Assembly: GCA_020845635.1 (NCBI GenBank)
Contig: JADLFI010000037.1
Location: 154,853 to 218,852, forward strand
Direction: 5' to 3'
Length of the DNA: 64,000 bases
From: Bacteroidia bacterium
GTDB lineage: Bacteria; Bacteroidota; Bacteroidia; UBA4408
In this document: positions 17,248 through 24,957 of the stretch, piece by piece
How positions within the stretch are numbered: the stretch's first letter is position 1
How the letters are laid out: every line of letters begins with the position of its first letter
Made by a program: the position numbers and the translations under genes
Notes under the pieces: generated by a model
What the model was told of the DNA's origin: nothing
The model's input: the letters and a program-made list of their open reading frames with translations, nothing else
Databases searched by the model: none

Positions 17248-17943
17248 ATGGACAACCAAAAAATTCTAATTGTTGAAGACGAGCCGGGGGTATTGCAATT
17301 TATAAAACAAGGACTTGAGGAAAATGGCTTTATAGTTAGCTTTGCTTATGATGGCGAGATAGGAAAAAAATTAGCCTTATCTCAAACTTTCGATCTTATC
17401 ATTTTAGATATTATTATTCCGCAGTTAAACGGTTTAGAATTATGTAGAGCCATTAGAAAGAACAATACCTCAACAAAAATAATACTGCTTACCGCTTTGG
17501 GTTCGCTCAACGATAAGCTGGATGGCTTTGATGCAGGAGCTGATGATTATTTGGTTAAACCTTTTGAGTTTCCCGAACTGCTTGCACGTATCAAATCGTT
17601 ATTAAAAAGAACTTCGCAACATATTGATGAAAACAACAGTGACCATATTCTAAAAGTAGCCGATTTAGAGCTAAATATAAACAATAAAAGAGTAAAAAGA
17701 GCAGGCAAAGAAATATCTCTAACCGCCAAAGAATTTGCCTTACTCGAATTTTTAATGATAAATAAAAACAAAGTATTAAGCAAGGCCGAGATAGCCGAAA
17801 AGGTATGGGACATAACCTTCGATTCGGGAACCAATGTTATTGAAGTGTATATGAATTTCATCAGAAATAAAATTGACAAAGGCTACGCAACAAAACTTCT
17901 GCATACTATGGTGGGCATGGGCTATATTCTAAAAGATGAATAA
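17248..17943 (+). CDS. OmpR/PhoB-family response regulator
   Basis: A 231-residue two-component response regulator. The receiver domain has the acidic pair in VEDEPG, phospho-acceptor Asp54 in LILDIIIP, and Lys104 in YLVKPF. The C-terminal winged helix (about residues 130-228) has the OmpR signature LTAKEFALLEFLM and VEVYMNFIRNKID-like recognition helices. It binds DNA as tandem dimers. The cognate kinase begins three bases after its stop. A likely target is the TTAA-array region upstream of the transporter gene at 19518, based on position and repeat spacing (inference). Confidence 0.93.
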   Translation: MDNQKILIVEDEPGVLQFIKQGLEENGFIVSFAYDGEIGKKLALSQTFDLIILDIIIPQLNGLELCRAIRKNNTSTKIILLTALGSLNDKLDGFDAGADDYLVKPFEFPELLARIKSLLKRTSQHIDENNSDHILKVADLELNINNKRVKRAGKEISLTAKEFALLEFLMINKNKVLSKAEIAEKVWDITFDSGTNVIEVYMNFIRNKIDKGYATKLLHTMVGMGYILKDE

Positions 17944-17946
17944 ATT

Positions 17947-19317
17947 ATGAATATACGTACCCGATTTACATTACTGTTTGCGATTATTGTAGTTATAATT
18001 TTATTCTTTTTTTCCTTTGCCATATATTATTTATCCGAAAATTTCAGACAAAACGATTTTCACTCACGCCTGCAAGACAGAGCCATTGTTCGTTTAAAAC
18101 TAGTAGTTGAGGAGCAATCAAAATCTGAGAACATCTTTTATAATCTTCCACAAAGCAATAAAAACACACACTCTTCTTTACAGGAAAACATTATTATTTT
18201 CGATCATTCTTTAAATATACTTTACAAAGATTCATTGGCTGAAATTCCAACACCCGATAATATTAAACTAGTTCTCCAACAAAAAATATTTCCATACCCC
18301 CAAAACAATAACGAAACCATAGGTTTTGTCTATCCTTACAAGGATAAAACTTATATTTTATTTGCCTCTGCACATGATGATTATGGAAAAAAATTTATTA
18401 CCAATCTCAAAAAAATTCTCTTGTTCAGAGGAATAATTATGATGTTGATTATTGTTTTTTGCGGTTGGTTTTTTGTGGGGTTCTTTTTACGTCCTATTTC
18501 AAAACTTGTACAACAGGCCGATAAAATTACATACAGTAATATTAATTATCGGCTCAGCACAGCCAACAAAGATGACGAAATAGGAAAGCTTACCTCTACC
18601 TTTAACAAGATGCTTGATAGGTTAGAAACCTCTTTTAAAATTCAAAAGCGTTTTGTTTCCAATGCATCGCACGAACTACGTAACCCTTTGGCAGCCATTA
18701 GCGGGCAAATAGATGTTTCTTTAATGAAAGACAGGTCAAAGGATGATTATAAACAGGTTTTAACTTCTGTTTCTAAGGATATAAAAAATATTATTACCCT
18801 TTCCAACAACCTATTAGAACTGGCAAATAGCGAGGTTGAGACAGTCTTCCAAGAGTTGGACGAAGTTAGAATTGATGAAGTGCTGTGGAGTATCAGAGAA
18901 GAGTTTTCAAAATTAAAACCCGATTATGCGGTATATATCAATTTTGACACGGTAGTTGAAAATGAAAAACTGTTAACCTGCAAAGGCAAAGAGCACTTAT
19001 TAAAAGTGGCATTTACCAATTTAATTGATAATGCCTGTAAGTTCTCGGAAGATAAGAAGGTTCAAATAAACGTAACTACTACAAACCAAAACATTATTTT
19101 ATTCTTTATAGATCAGGGTATAGGCATTCCCGATGCCTTCTTGAATCAAATTTTTGAGCCTTTTTTCCGCGGAAAAAACACTCATGGTATTCCGGGAAAT
19201 GGTATTGGATTATCATTAGTTTACCGAATTATTAAGTTACATTCAGGAAAAATATTTGTTCGTTCTAAAATCAACAAAGGAACTACTGTTGAAATTGTGC
19301 TTCCTAACTTATGTTAG
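17947..19317 (+). CDS. Sensor histidine kinase with HAMP domain
   Basis: A 456-residue membrane sensor. The order is: TM1 (about 8-28), a periplasmic sensing region (about 30-157), TM2 (about 160-181), HAMP (about 182-232), HisKA with phospho-acceptor His242 in SNASHELRNPLAA, and HATPase_c with N-box NLIDNACKFS and G-boxes DQGIGIP and GNGIGLSL. It phosphorylates the response regulator encoded just upstream. The periplasmic region of about 125 residues matches no sensor family I recognise, so the signal is unknown. The transporter and small membrane protein downstream are candidate targets. Confidence 0.92.
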   Translation: MNIRTRFTLLFAIIVVIILFFFSFAIYYLSENFRQNDFHSRLQDRAIVRLKLVVEEQSKSENIFYNLPQSNKNTHSSLQENIIIFDHSLNILYKDSLAEIPTPDNIKLVLQQKIFPYPQNNNETIGFVYPYKDKTYILFASAHDDYGKKFITNLKKILLFRGIIMMLIIVFCGWFFVGFFLRPISKLVQQADKITYSNINYRLSTANKDDEIGKLTSTFNKMLDRLETSFKIQKRFVSNASHELRNPLAAISGQIDVSLMKDRSKDDYKQVLTSVSKDIKNIITLSNNLLELANSEVETVFQELDEVRIDEVLWSIREEFSKLKPDYAVYINFDTVVENEKLLTCKGKEHLLKVAFTNLIDNACKFSEDKKVQINVTTTNQNIILFFIDQGIGIPDAFLNQIFEPFFRGKNTHGIPGNGIGLSLVYRIIKLHSGKIFVRSKINKGTTVEIVLPNLC

Positions 19318-19380
19318 CTTTTACCTAAGGTTTTAATTAAATACCAATTCTTTCTGGTAAAGCATTAAATACTAAATTAC

Positions 19381-19487
19381 TTAATACATTTTAATACACC
19401 TTAAAGAGGGCTTAAAATTCTGTCCTTTAATCCTTATATCCATCATATTTTTTAATCTATTTTAATTTGATTTTAACTACTGTTTAA
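19381..19487 (+). promoter_or_regulatory. Two phased arrays of TTAA motifs, candidate response-regulator operator
   Basis: TTAA occurs at 19381, 19391, 19401 and 19412, and again at 19452, 19462, 19473 and 19484. Steps of 10, 10, 11 and of 10, 11, 11 bases follow the DNA helical repeat, and the two arrays are offset by 71-72 bases. Parts of the first array also share the longer unit TTAATACA. Tandem half-sites 10-11 bases apart are the usual binding pattern of OmpR/PhoB-type regulators. The proximal array ends 12 bases before a CACCTTTG sequence (19499-19506) that could be a degenerate -7 element for the transporter gene at 19518. Binding by the adjacent regulator is inferred. Confidence 0.5.
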
Positions 19488-19517
19488 TATTGATAATGCA
19501 CCTTTGTATCATCAATA

Positions 19518-20660
19518 ATGAAAGGAATAACAACACATACCATCAATAGCATAAAGAAAGAAACAGCAAACTTGTTTCCCAGCTATTTTGCATTAGTTAT
19601 GGCCACAGGCATTGTTTCTATTGCCTGCGCTATTCTTAATTATACCTTTCTGTCCCAAATATTGTTTGTGGTGAATATCGTGGCTTACTCGGTTTTGTGG
19701 GCTATGCTGTTAGGTCGTTTAATATTTTTCTTTCCTGCCTTTTTAAACGATATTTCAAGTCATGCTGCCAGTCCGGGGTTTCTTACTATTGTGGCCGGAA
19801 CCAATGTGCTTGGCAGCCAGTTTATTATTATTAATCAAAACTACACCATAGCTTCATTGTTATATTATTTGGGCTTTATTCTTTGGTTGGTGCTTACCTA
19901 CACATTCTTTATTATGATAACTGTTAAGCGTGGTAAACCAACACTCGAAAAAGGAATGAATGGAATATGGTTGTTAATGGTTGTTTCTACACAATCTATT
20001 TCAATTTTAGGAGTACAGTTAGCTGATTATCTAATTGTTCCAAAAGAACTTATATTGTTCATATCGCTAGCTCTTTTTCTTATCGGCTGTATGTTATATA
20101 TTATTATTATTACTTTAATTTTTTACCGTCTTACCTTTTTTGAATTACGGGCCGAAGAGTTTGCCCCCCCCTATTGGATTAATATGGGAGCCGTAGCTAT
20201 TACTACATTGGCCGGATCTGTACTTATTCTTAATGTGGAGCAATGGGAGTTTTTATTGTCTCTTAATGGCTTTTTAAAAGGTTTCACACTCATTTTCTGG
20301 GCTACCGGTACATGGTGGATTCCTATTATTGTTATATTGGGAGCCTGGCGGCACTTTTATCAGTTAATTCCTATAGTATATCATCCGCAGTATTGGGGAA
20401 TAGTTTTCCCTTTAGGTATGTACACCGTATGTACCTACCGTTTGGCGGAGGCTACCCAAATAAGTTTTCTTTTTGAGATTCCTAAGTTTTTTATTTTTGT
20501 TGCCCTATTTGCATGGATAACCACTATGAGCGGATTGGCAATAAGGGCTGCAGGATATTTATATTCATTGTTCAAACCAGTAAAAACTAAATACCATGAG
20601 CACAAAAGCCATCAACATCGAGGCTTCTTCTTTCAGCCATCAGAAAAAAGAAGTCATTAA
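19518..20660 (+). CDS. TDT-family transporter (tellurite-resistance/dicarboxylate transporter type)
   Basis: A 380-residue membrane protein with about ten hydrophobic helices, matching the TDT family (TehA, Mae1, SLAC1 relatives). The family start [17 protein letters not shown] is at residues 20-36, with [12 protein letters not shown] and [14 protein letters not shown] further on. Family members carry dicarboxylates, sulfite or anions, or confer tellurite tolerance; this one could be any of these. The His-rich C-terminal tail ([11 protein letters not shown]) lies in the cytosol or periplasm and could bind metal (inference). It lies directly downstream of a two-component system and a phased TTAA array, suggesting regulated expression. 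A small membrane protein gene follows 13 bases after its stop. Confidence 0.82.
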   Translation: MKGITTHTINSIKKETANLFPSYFALVMATGIVSIACAILNYTFLSQILFVVNIVAYSVLWAMLLGRLIFFFPAFLNDISSHAASPGFLTIVAGTNVLGSQFIIINQNYTIASLLYYLGFILWLVLTYTFFIMITVKRGKPTLEKGMNGIWLLMVVSTQSISILGVQLADYLIVPKELILFISLALFLIGCMLYIIIITLIFYRLTFFELRAEEFAPPYWINMGAVAITTLAGSVLILNVEQWEFLLSLNGFLKGFTLIFWATGTWWIPIIVILGAWRHFYQLIPIVYHPQYWGIVFPLGMYTVCTYRLAEATQISFLFEIPKFFIFVALFAWITTMSGLAIRAAGYLYSLFKPVKTKYHEHKSHQHRGFFFQPSEKRSH

Positions 20661-20673
20661 AAAGTCAGACAAT

Positions 20674-21174
20674 ATGAATTCTAACTTTTCTACTATTGAA
20701 ACACTTTTAACCCCTAAAGAAATTGTTGAAAAGCTGAAATCTATTACGGTTACAGATTTTGCCCAAATTCACCATTCTTTACCTGTATCGTATTATGGCG
20801 ATATTACCTCTCATTCTTTTACCATAAAAAATGTAAGATATAGTCCTTACAGTTCTGTACCTCCTATAGAAGGTGAAATTGTGGAGGGAATCAATAAAAC
20901 TCTTGTAAAAGTAAAGATGAACATTAATGAACATTATCGTTTATCCAAGAAAATGTATTACAGCACTTTATTACCTATTGGTGTAATTATATTATTGTTG
21001 AGTGCCTTGGTGCTTGGCGGAACCGAGTATCAGTTACAAGGCTATCTTTTTTCAGGGGCTTTTATTTTGGTGGCTTTCGCCATTGTATTAATTACCAAGG
21101 CTTCCTTGATAAATATGAAAAAGAGAGGGCTTAAAGAACTTACTGATATTATTGATGGGCACTTGATTCCTTAA
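20674..21174 (+). CDS. Small membrane protein with two helices, function unknown
   Basis: A 166-residue protein of unrecognised family. An N-terminal soluble part of about 85 residues is followed by two adjacent hydrophobic segments (about residues 92-112 and 118-138) and a short basic tail (LINMKKRGLKEL). A longer in-frame start at 20596 would overlap the transporter gene by 65 bases. The ATG at 20674 is preferred because it leaves a 13-base gap. It is probably co-transcribed with the TDT transporter and ends just before a bidirectional terminator. The arrangement suggests an accessory protein of the transporter, but nothing in the sequence proves it. Confidence 0.7.
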   Translation: MNSNFSTIETLLTPKEIVEKLKSITVTDFAQIHHSLPVSYYGDITSHSFTIKNVRYSPYSSVPPIEGEIVEGINKTLVKVKMNINEHYRLSKKMYYSTLLPIGVIILLLSALVLGGTEYQLQGYLFSGAFILVAFAIVLITKASLINMKKRGLKELTDIIDGHLIP

Positions 21175-21222
21175 TCAGTTAACCGGTTCTGCATAATTAA
21201 ACCCTGTTTTGTAAAAACAAAA

Positions 21223-21256
21223 AAGAGATATAATAAGCGAAGTTATTATATCTCTT
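21223..21256. terminator. Bidirectional terminator
   Basis: A perfect 14-bp stem (21223-21236 with 21243-21256) surrounds a six-base loop GCGAAG. The flanks are A-rich on the left and T-rich on the right. It can therefore end both the transporter operon (+) and siaC (-). Confidence 0.8.
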
Positions 21257-21298
21257 AGTTTTATTATGGTTAAGAGAGACTATGGTTAGGAATAAAAA

Positions 21299-21682
21299 TT
21301 ATTCTTCAACCATAACCATTTTAAAAGGCACATTGATAATAGCCTGATAATCTTCTCCTGCCTCACTCATATCCTCATCATCTTCCTCATAGTGCCAGTT
21401 TATTATAACCTGACTTTCACCACCCTTGTTTATTGATTCTAATTTCTTAAACACATCAAGAATGCATTTTGATGAACTTGTATTAAAATATTCTAATTGA
21501 ATATTTACAGTAGTACTTGGTTTGGGTTTGGCAGAGTATTTTTCTAACCAGTCAATTAAAGGCTTATAAAATTCAATAGAGTTTTCAGGAATAGAACGTC
21601 CTTTAATTTCTATTACTCCTTGTTCTGCATCAAATTTAATGGTTGGAGTTTTTGCTGAGCCTTCTATTAATAAAGTTTCCAT
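21299..21682 (-). CDS. siaC: SiaC family regulatory phosphoprotein
   Basis: A 127-residue protein matching DUF1987, the SiaC family. In Pseudomonas SiaC is phosphorylated by the kinase SiaB on Thr68, dephosphorylated by SiaA, and in the unphosphorylated form activates the diguanylate cyclase SiaD. Here the motif EYFNTSSSK puts a threonine at exactly residue 68. The C-terminus is acidic (EEDDEDMSEAGED). It lies 28 bases after siaB on the same strand, so the pair is an operon. No SiaA-type phosphatase or GGDEF protein is in the window, so the output may differ from that of Pseudomonas. Confidence 0.85.
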   Translation of the reverse strand: METLLIEGSAKTPTIKFDAEQGVIEIKGRSIPENSIEFYKPLIDWLEKYSAKPKPSTTVNIQLEYFNTSSSKCILDVFKKLESINKGGESQVIINWHYEEDDEDMSEAGEDYQAIINVPFKMVMVEE

Positions 21683-21710
21683 TTAGGTTTTTATTTTATG
21701 ATATTTATGA

Positions 21711-22259
21711 TTACGATATTTTAATATTTAACGAGAAAAATGAATATTGATTGTCAACCCCCACAAAATTAAAGTTAAGTTTTTGACCTGATTTTCGGGC
21801 TATATCAATCATTCCAAGCCCTCCACCGCCTTTCTCAGAAAAAAGGTCATTATTCAAAATTTCTTTATAGTATTCCTTTAACTCATCTTTACTCATCACG
21901 TTAATTTTATTTAACTTCAAACGTAAAGGTTCCACATTTTCATTGAGTATATAGTTTCCGGTAATGATATTGTATTCAGTGCCTATCTTTCCAATCATAA
22001 AGATAGCTGAACGGTATTTTTTGGCTTTTTCTGATTCATCATTTACATCAACATCTAAGTGGTGATATAAATTTTGAAGACACTCTACCAAAACATTATA
22101 AACTTTCTTCTTAATTTTAGGCTCCTCCTGCAAGTTATCCAATTTGCTCTCCATAATTTGAAGGATGGAGGTAAGCAATTCGGAAGTAATATCTCCCTTA
22201 AATGAAAGCATAATCTTATTACGTTCCATTTTATCGTAAAACTCGTAAATATCAAGCAT
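21711..22259 (-). CDS. siaB: SiaB family protein kinase
   Basis: A 182-residue GHKL-type kinase of the SiaB family. Family features are LSFKGDITSELLTSILQIME near the start, an N-box-like VECLQNLYHH, and the glycine-rich ATP lid GGGGLGMIDIARKSG near the C-terminus. SiaB phosphorylates the SiaC threonine in a partner-switching pathway similar in logic to anti-sigma/anti-anti-sigma systems. The ATG at 22259 is chosen (MLDIYEFY); an in-frame TTG at 22283 would add eight residues. A TAAATTTG promoter element lies about 75 bases upstream. siaC follows directly. Confidence 0.83.
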   Translation of the reverse strand: MLDIYEFYDKMERNKIMLSFKGDITSELLTSILQIMESKLDNLQEEPKIKKKVYNVLVECLQNLYHHLDVDVNDESEKAKKYRSAIFMIGKIGTEYNIITGNYILNENVEPLRLKLNKINVMSKDELKEYYKEILNNDLFSEKGGGGLGMIDIARKSGQKLNFNFVGVDNQYSFFSLNIKIS

Positions 22260-22333
22260 CTCAGAATTTCTTACTTCTTGCAAGACTATAAATTTAAGTT
22301 AATACTATTTGTTTAAAAATCACTTATTCGTGG

Positions 22334-22363
22334 CAAATTTATAAATTACTTCATAAGTAACAA
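22334..22363 (-). promoter_or_regulatory. Promoter of siaB-siaC
   Basis: The minus strand reads TTG (22363-22361), then 19 bases, then TAAATTTG (22341-22334), in good agreement with TTTG/N19-21/TAnnTTTG. The predicted leader before the ATG at 22259 is about 65-70 bases. Confidence 0.5.
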
Positions 22364-22449
22364 GTATTTTCATGAAAAATATATTAATAATAATATTTTT
22401 CATCTATTAAAATTGCTGATTAGTACAAAGCAAAGTTACTGTTTTTATA

Positions 22450-23247
22450 TTATTTACACATATATTTCTCGATAATATCTCTAAACTCAATGTATATTTT
22501 ATAATTAGAGCAAACTATTTCCTGTCCAAACAAGTAATTATTACCCCCTTTAAAATCGCCTACACTCCCTCCGGCTTCTTTTACAATTATACTTCCGGCT
22601 GCTACATCCCAGGGTTTAAGGCCATATTCATAAAATCCTTCAAAACGTCCGGCTGCTACATAAGCCATATCGGCTGCTGCACTTCCCAACCTTCTTATGC
22701 CATGCGTATTTTTCATAAAAAACTTAAACAAATCCAAATAATTATCCAGTTTACTATAGTCATAATAAGGAAAGCCTGTTGCCAATAATGAATCTTTTAG
22801 CTTATCGTTTAACGATACTTTTATGGGTTTCCCATTCAAATAAGCACCTCCACCTTTCCAAGCATAAAAACATTCCTTTAAATTAAGCTCGTGTACTACT
22901 CCTACTAGTATTTCATTATTATTGTCAATCAATGCTATACTGATACAAAAACACGGAACGCTGTGAATAAAATTAGTGGTGCCATCTAATGGGTCAATTA
23001 CCCATTTATACTCCTTATTGCTTTGTGAGCGAGTGTTTTCCTCAGCAATAAACCCGGCTTCCGGAAGTATAGCTTCCAAGAGTTTTACCAATTTACTTTC
23101 TGAGTTTTTATCTACTTCGGTTACAAAATCATTTAGCCCTTTTACTTCTATTTTTTCCTTACTTAATTTCCCTTTACTGGTTATTATATATTCGCCTACC
23201 TCATGTGTAGCCTTAACTACATCAAGGCATATTTTTTTATAATCCAT
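22450..23247 (-). CDS. Inositol monophosphatase family protein (SuhB-like)
   Basis: A 265-residue magnesium-dependent phosphatase. The metal-binding motifs are present: AEEN, IDPLDGTTNF, and the C-terminal WDVAAGSIIVKEAGG. Length and motif order match inositol-1-monophosphatase/SuhB. Members dephosphorylate inositol phosphate and related sugars, and SuhB also acts in rRNA transcription in gammaproteobacteria; the role here is open. The gene starts two bases after the lgt stop on the same strand, so the two form an operon. Confidence 0.88.
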   Translation of the reverse strand: MDYKKICLDVVKATHEVGEYIITSKGKLSKEKIEVKGLNDFVTEVDKNSESKLVKLLEAILPEAGFIAEENTRSQSNKEYKWVIDPLDGTTNFIHSVPCFCISIALIDNNNEILVGVVHELNLKECFYAWKGGGAYLNGKPIKVSLNDKLKDSLLATGFPYYDYSKLDNYLDLFKFFMKNTHGIRRLGSAAADMAYVAAGRFEGFYEYGLKPWDVAAGSIIVKEAGGSVGDFKGGNNYLFGQEIVCSNYKIYIEFRDIIEKYMCK

Positions 23248-23249
23248 AT

Positions 23250-24416
23250 TTATTCAATATTTATTTTCCCAACTTTGCTTTTGTTCTTAAAGTAATATAT
23301 TCCAACTATTCCGGCAATAATAAATACTGTGGCAATAATTTCGGCCTGGGTTATGGCAAAGTTACCAATAATATATTTGGTGTTTACTCTTATTTGCTCA
23401 ATCAGTAACCTCTCTATGCCGTTCAACAATATGTATATTGAAAAAAATACTCCGGGAGCGGTTATTTTCTTTCGTATTTTCCATAAAAATATAAACAAAA
23501 TAGTACATGCAATGCTTTCGTACAATGGTGTTGGAAACACCGCCTCGGGTAGCATATAACAATGCCTTCCTTCGCATCCCGGAATTGGAATACCTTCGTT
23601 AATAACATTATGAGGATAATTATATTTCCAGAACCAGTCTGGTAAAAAACTTAATAAATCAGGCTTATTCAGCGTATTTACAATTCCCCAGTCACCATCA
23701 CCGCTCATGTGGCAACCTATTCGCCCTATTCCGTACGATACCATTAAAGGCGCTGCAGCGCTATCGGCCAAATGAATAAAAGGAATATTTATTTTTTTGG
23801 AATAATAGTATAAAACTATGGATGTACATATTAAACCACCATACATGGTAAGCCCGCTAAACGATAATAAGGCATCAACCGGATCGGCCATAAATTCGTT
23901 TATATTTTCCAAGTTATGAAAAATTTTGGCCCCTAACAAACCTGCCACGGCACTTATGATTACAATATTGCCCACATTTTCATAAGGGTGTACCGCTATT
24001 TTCTCAATAATTGGGCTAGGCTTTTTCTGCTTTTCTTTCTCTTTGTACCTCATATAAGCCATAACTGCGCCAAAAATCAACCCTCCCGGAAAACTCCCCT
24101 CGCCTGATAGTATGACTGCTTGAGGATTTTCAGCAAAAAAAGAATAATCTGTTACGGCAAATACAAGTTTATATCCTATAATAAATCCGGTAACGAATGA
24201 AAGTACCAATTCAGACAAACCGGCCGGTTTACCTATAACAATGTTTTTATAGTTAACGGTAAGTATTCCTTCTGTTTCTTTACGTTTTAATTCAGCACTT
24301 AACAATGCTGCTGCTACCAAAAATCCAATAGCTACAAAGAATCCAAAGGTTTGTATGGGAAGGGGCAGGTAAACCCCAAAAATATCGGCAATAAAATCAG
24401 AAATGGTAGGATACAT
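23250..24416 (-). CDS. lgt: Prolipoprotein diacylglyceryl transferase
   Basis: A 388-residue polytopic membrane protein with about seven hydrophobic helices. It transfers diacylglycerol from phosphatidylglycerol to the lipobox cysteine of prolipoproteins, the first step of lipoprotein maturation. The Lgt signature appears as GIGRIGCHMSGDGDWG, in which the usual GNFxNxExYG part is altered; this variant is known to me from Bacteroidota members. It is longer than E. coli Lgt because of an N-terminal/loop insertion rich in lysine (MRYKEKEKQKKPS). The ATG at 24416 is preferred over a TTG at 24437, which lies inside the promoter element. Confidence 0.85.
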   Translation of the reverse strand: MYPTISDFIADIFGVYLPLPIQTFGFFVAIGFLVAAALLSAELKRKETEGILTVNYKNIVIGKPAGLSELVLSFVTGFIIGYKLVFAVTDYSFFAENPQAVILSGEGSFPGGLIFGAVMAYMRYKEKEKQKKPSPIIEKIAVHPYENVGNIVIISAVAGLLGAKIFHNLENINEFMADPVDALLSFSGLTMYGGLICTSIVLYYYSKKINIPFIHLADSAAAPLMVSYGIGRIGCHMSGDGDWGIVNTLNKPDLLSFLPDWFWKYNYPHNVINEGIPIPGCEGRHCYMLPEAVFPTPLYESIACTILFIFLWKIRKKITAPGVFFSIYILLNGIERLLIEQIRVNTKYIIGNFAITQAEIIATVFIIAGIVGIYYFKNKSKVGKINIE

Positions 24417-24434
24417 AATAAAAGAATAAAACCC

Positions 24435-24442
24435 CAAATATA
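24435..24442 (-). promoter_or_regulatory. -7 promoter element for lgt-suhB
   Basis: The minus strand reads TATATTTG, an exact TAnnTTTG match, 18 bases before the lgt ATG at 24416. It also argues against the TTG start at 24437. Confidence 0.5.
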
Positions 24443-24519
24443 CAGTAATGTATATTAACTCACAGAAGTTTTAACCCAAATTAATCAGTCAAGCTTTATA
24501 ATATATGCCAATTGTCAAA

Positions 24520-24801
24520 TTAATTATAAACATCTGTTTCTTGAATACGTTTATTGGACTTTTGTGTATTATTATCTTGTGCCTGCTTATATTTTTGACG
24601 ATAAACGGTGTATTTAGGCATAAAGAAATAAGTAATTAATGTAAGTAACGCTATTATTAATAATATTAATATAGGATTACTTAAGAATTTCTTTAATTTA
24701 CTTTTTGAAAAACTATTCCTTTTTTTTTTCTTCCTAATTCTTACTTTCTTTCTTAATCTTCCTGAACGTGGAGAAACAGAATATTGCTCGTTTGAATCCA
24801 T
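24520..24801 (-). CDS. Small single-span membrane protein, function unknown
   Basis: A 93-residue protein. A very basic N-terminal part (SGRLRKKVRIRKKKKRNS) is followed by one hydrophobic segment at about residues 43-66 and a polar tail. The lysine/arginine cluster before the helix suggests a cytosolic N-terminus that may contact nucleic acid or phospholipid. I do not recognise the family. The gene stands alone with its own TAnnTTTG element and is likely real on that basis and by its codon use. Confidence 0.6.
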   Translation of the reverse strand: MDSNEQYSVSPRSGRLRKKVRIRKKKKRNSFSKSKLKKFLSNPILILLIIALLTLITYFFMPKYTVYRQKYKQAQDNNTQKSNKRIQETDVYN

Positions 24802-24823
24802 GAAGTGTGTATTATTTAATTTT

Positions 24824-24831
24824 CAAATATA
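24824..24831 (-). promoter_or_regulatory. -7 promoter element of the small membrane protein gene
   Basis: The minus strand reads TATATTTG, an exact TAnnTTTG match, 22 bases before the ATG at 24801. Confidence 0.45.
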
Positions 24832-24957
24832 TAAAATTAATGCTCTTCATCAAATAATTATCTGTATATAATGACTTTTTATTGACAAGATTTTTTGCGT
24901 TAAATATCGAGCATAAAATGTTAGCAGTAAAAGAATCCAACCAATATGGTTTATGGA

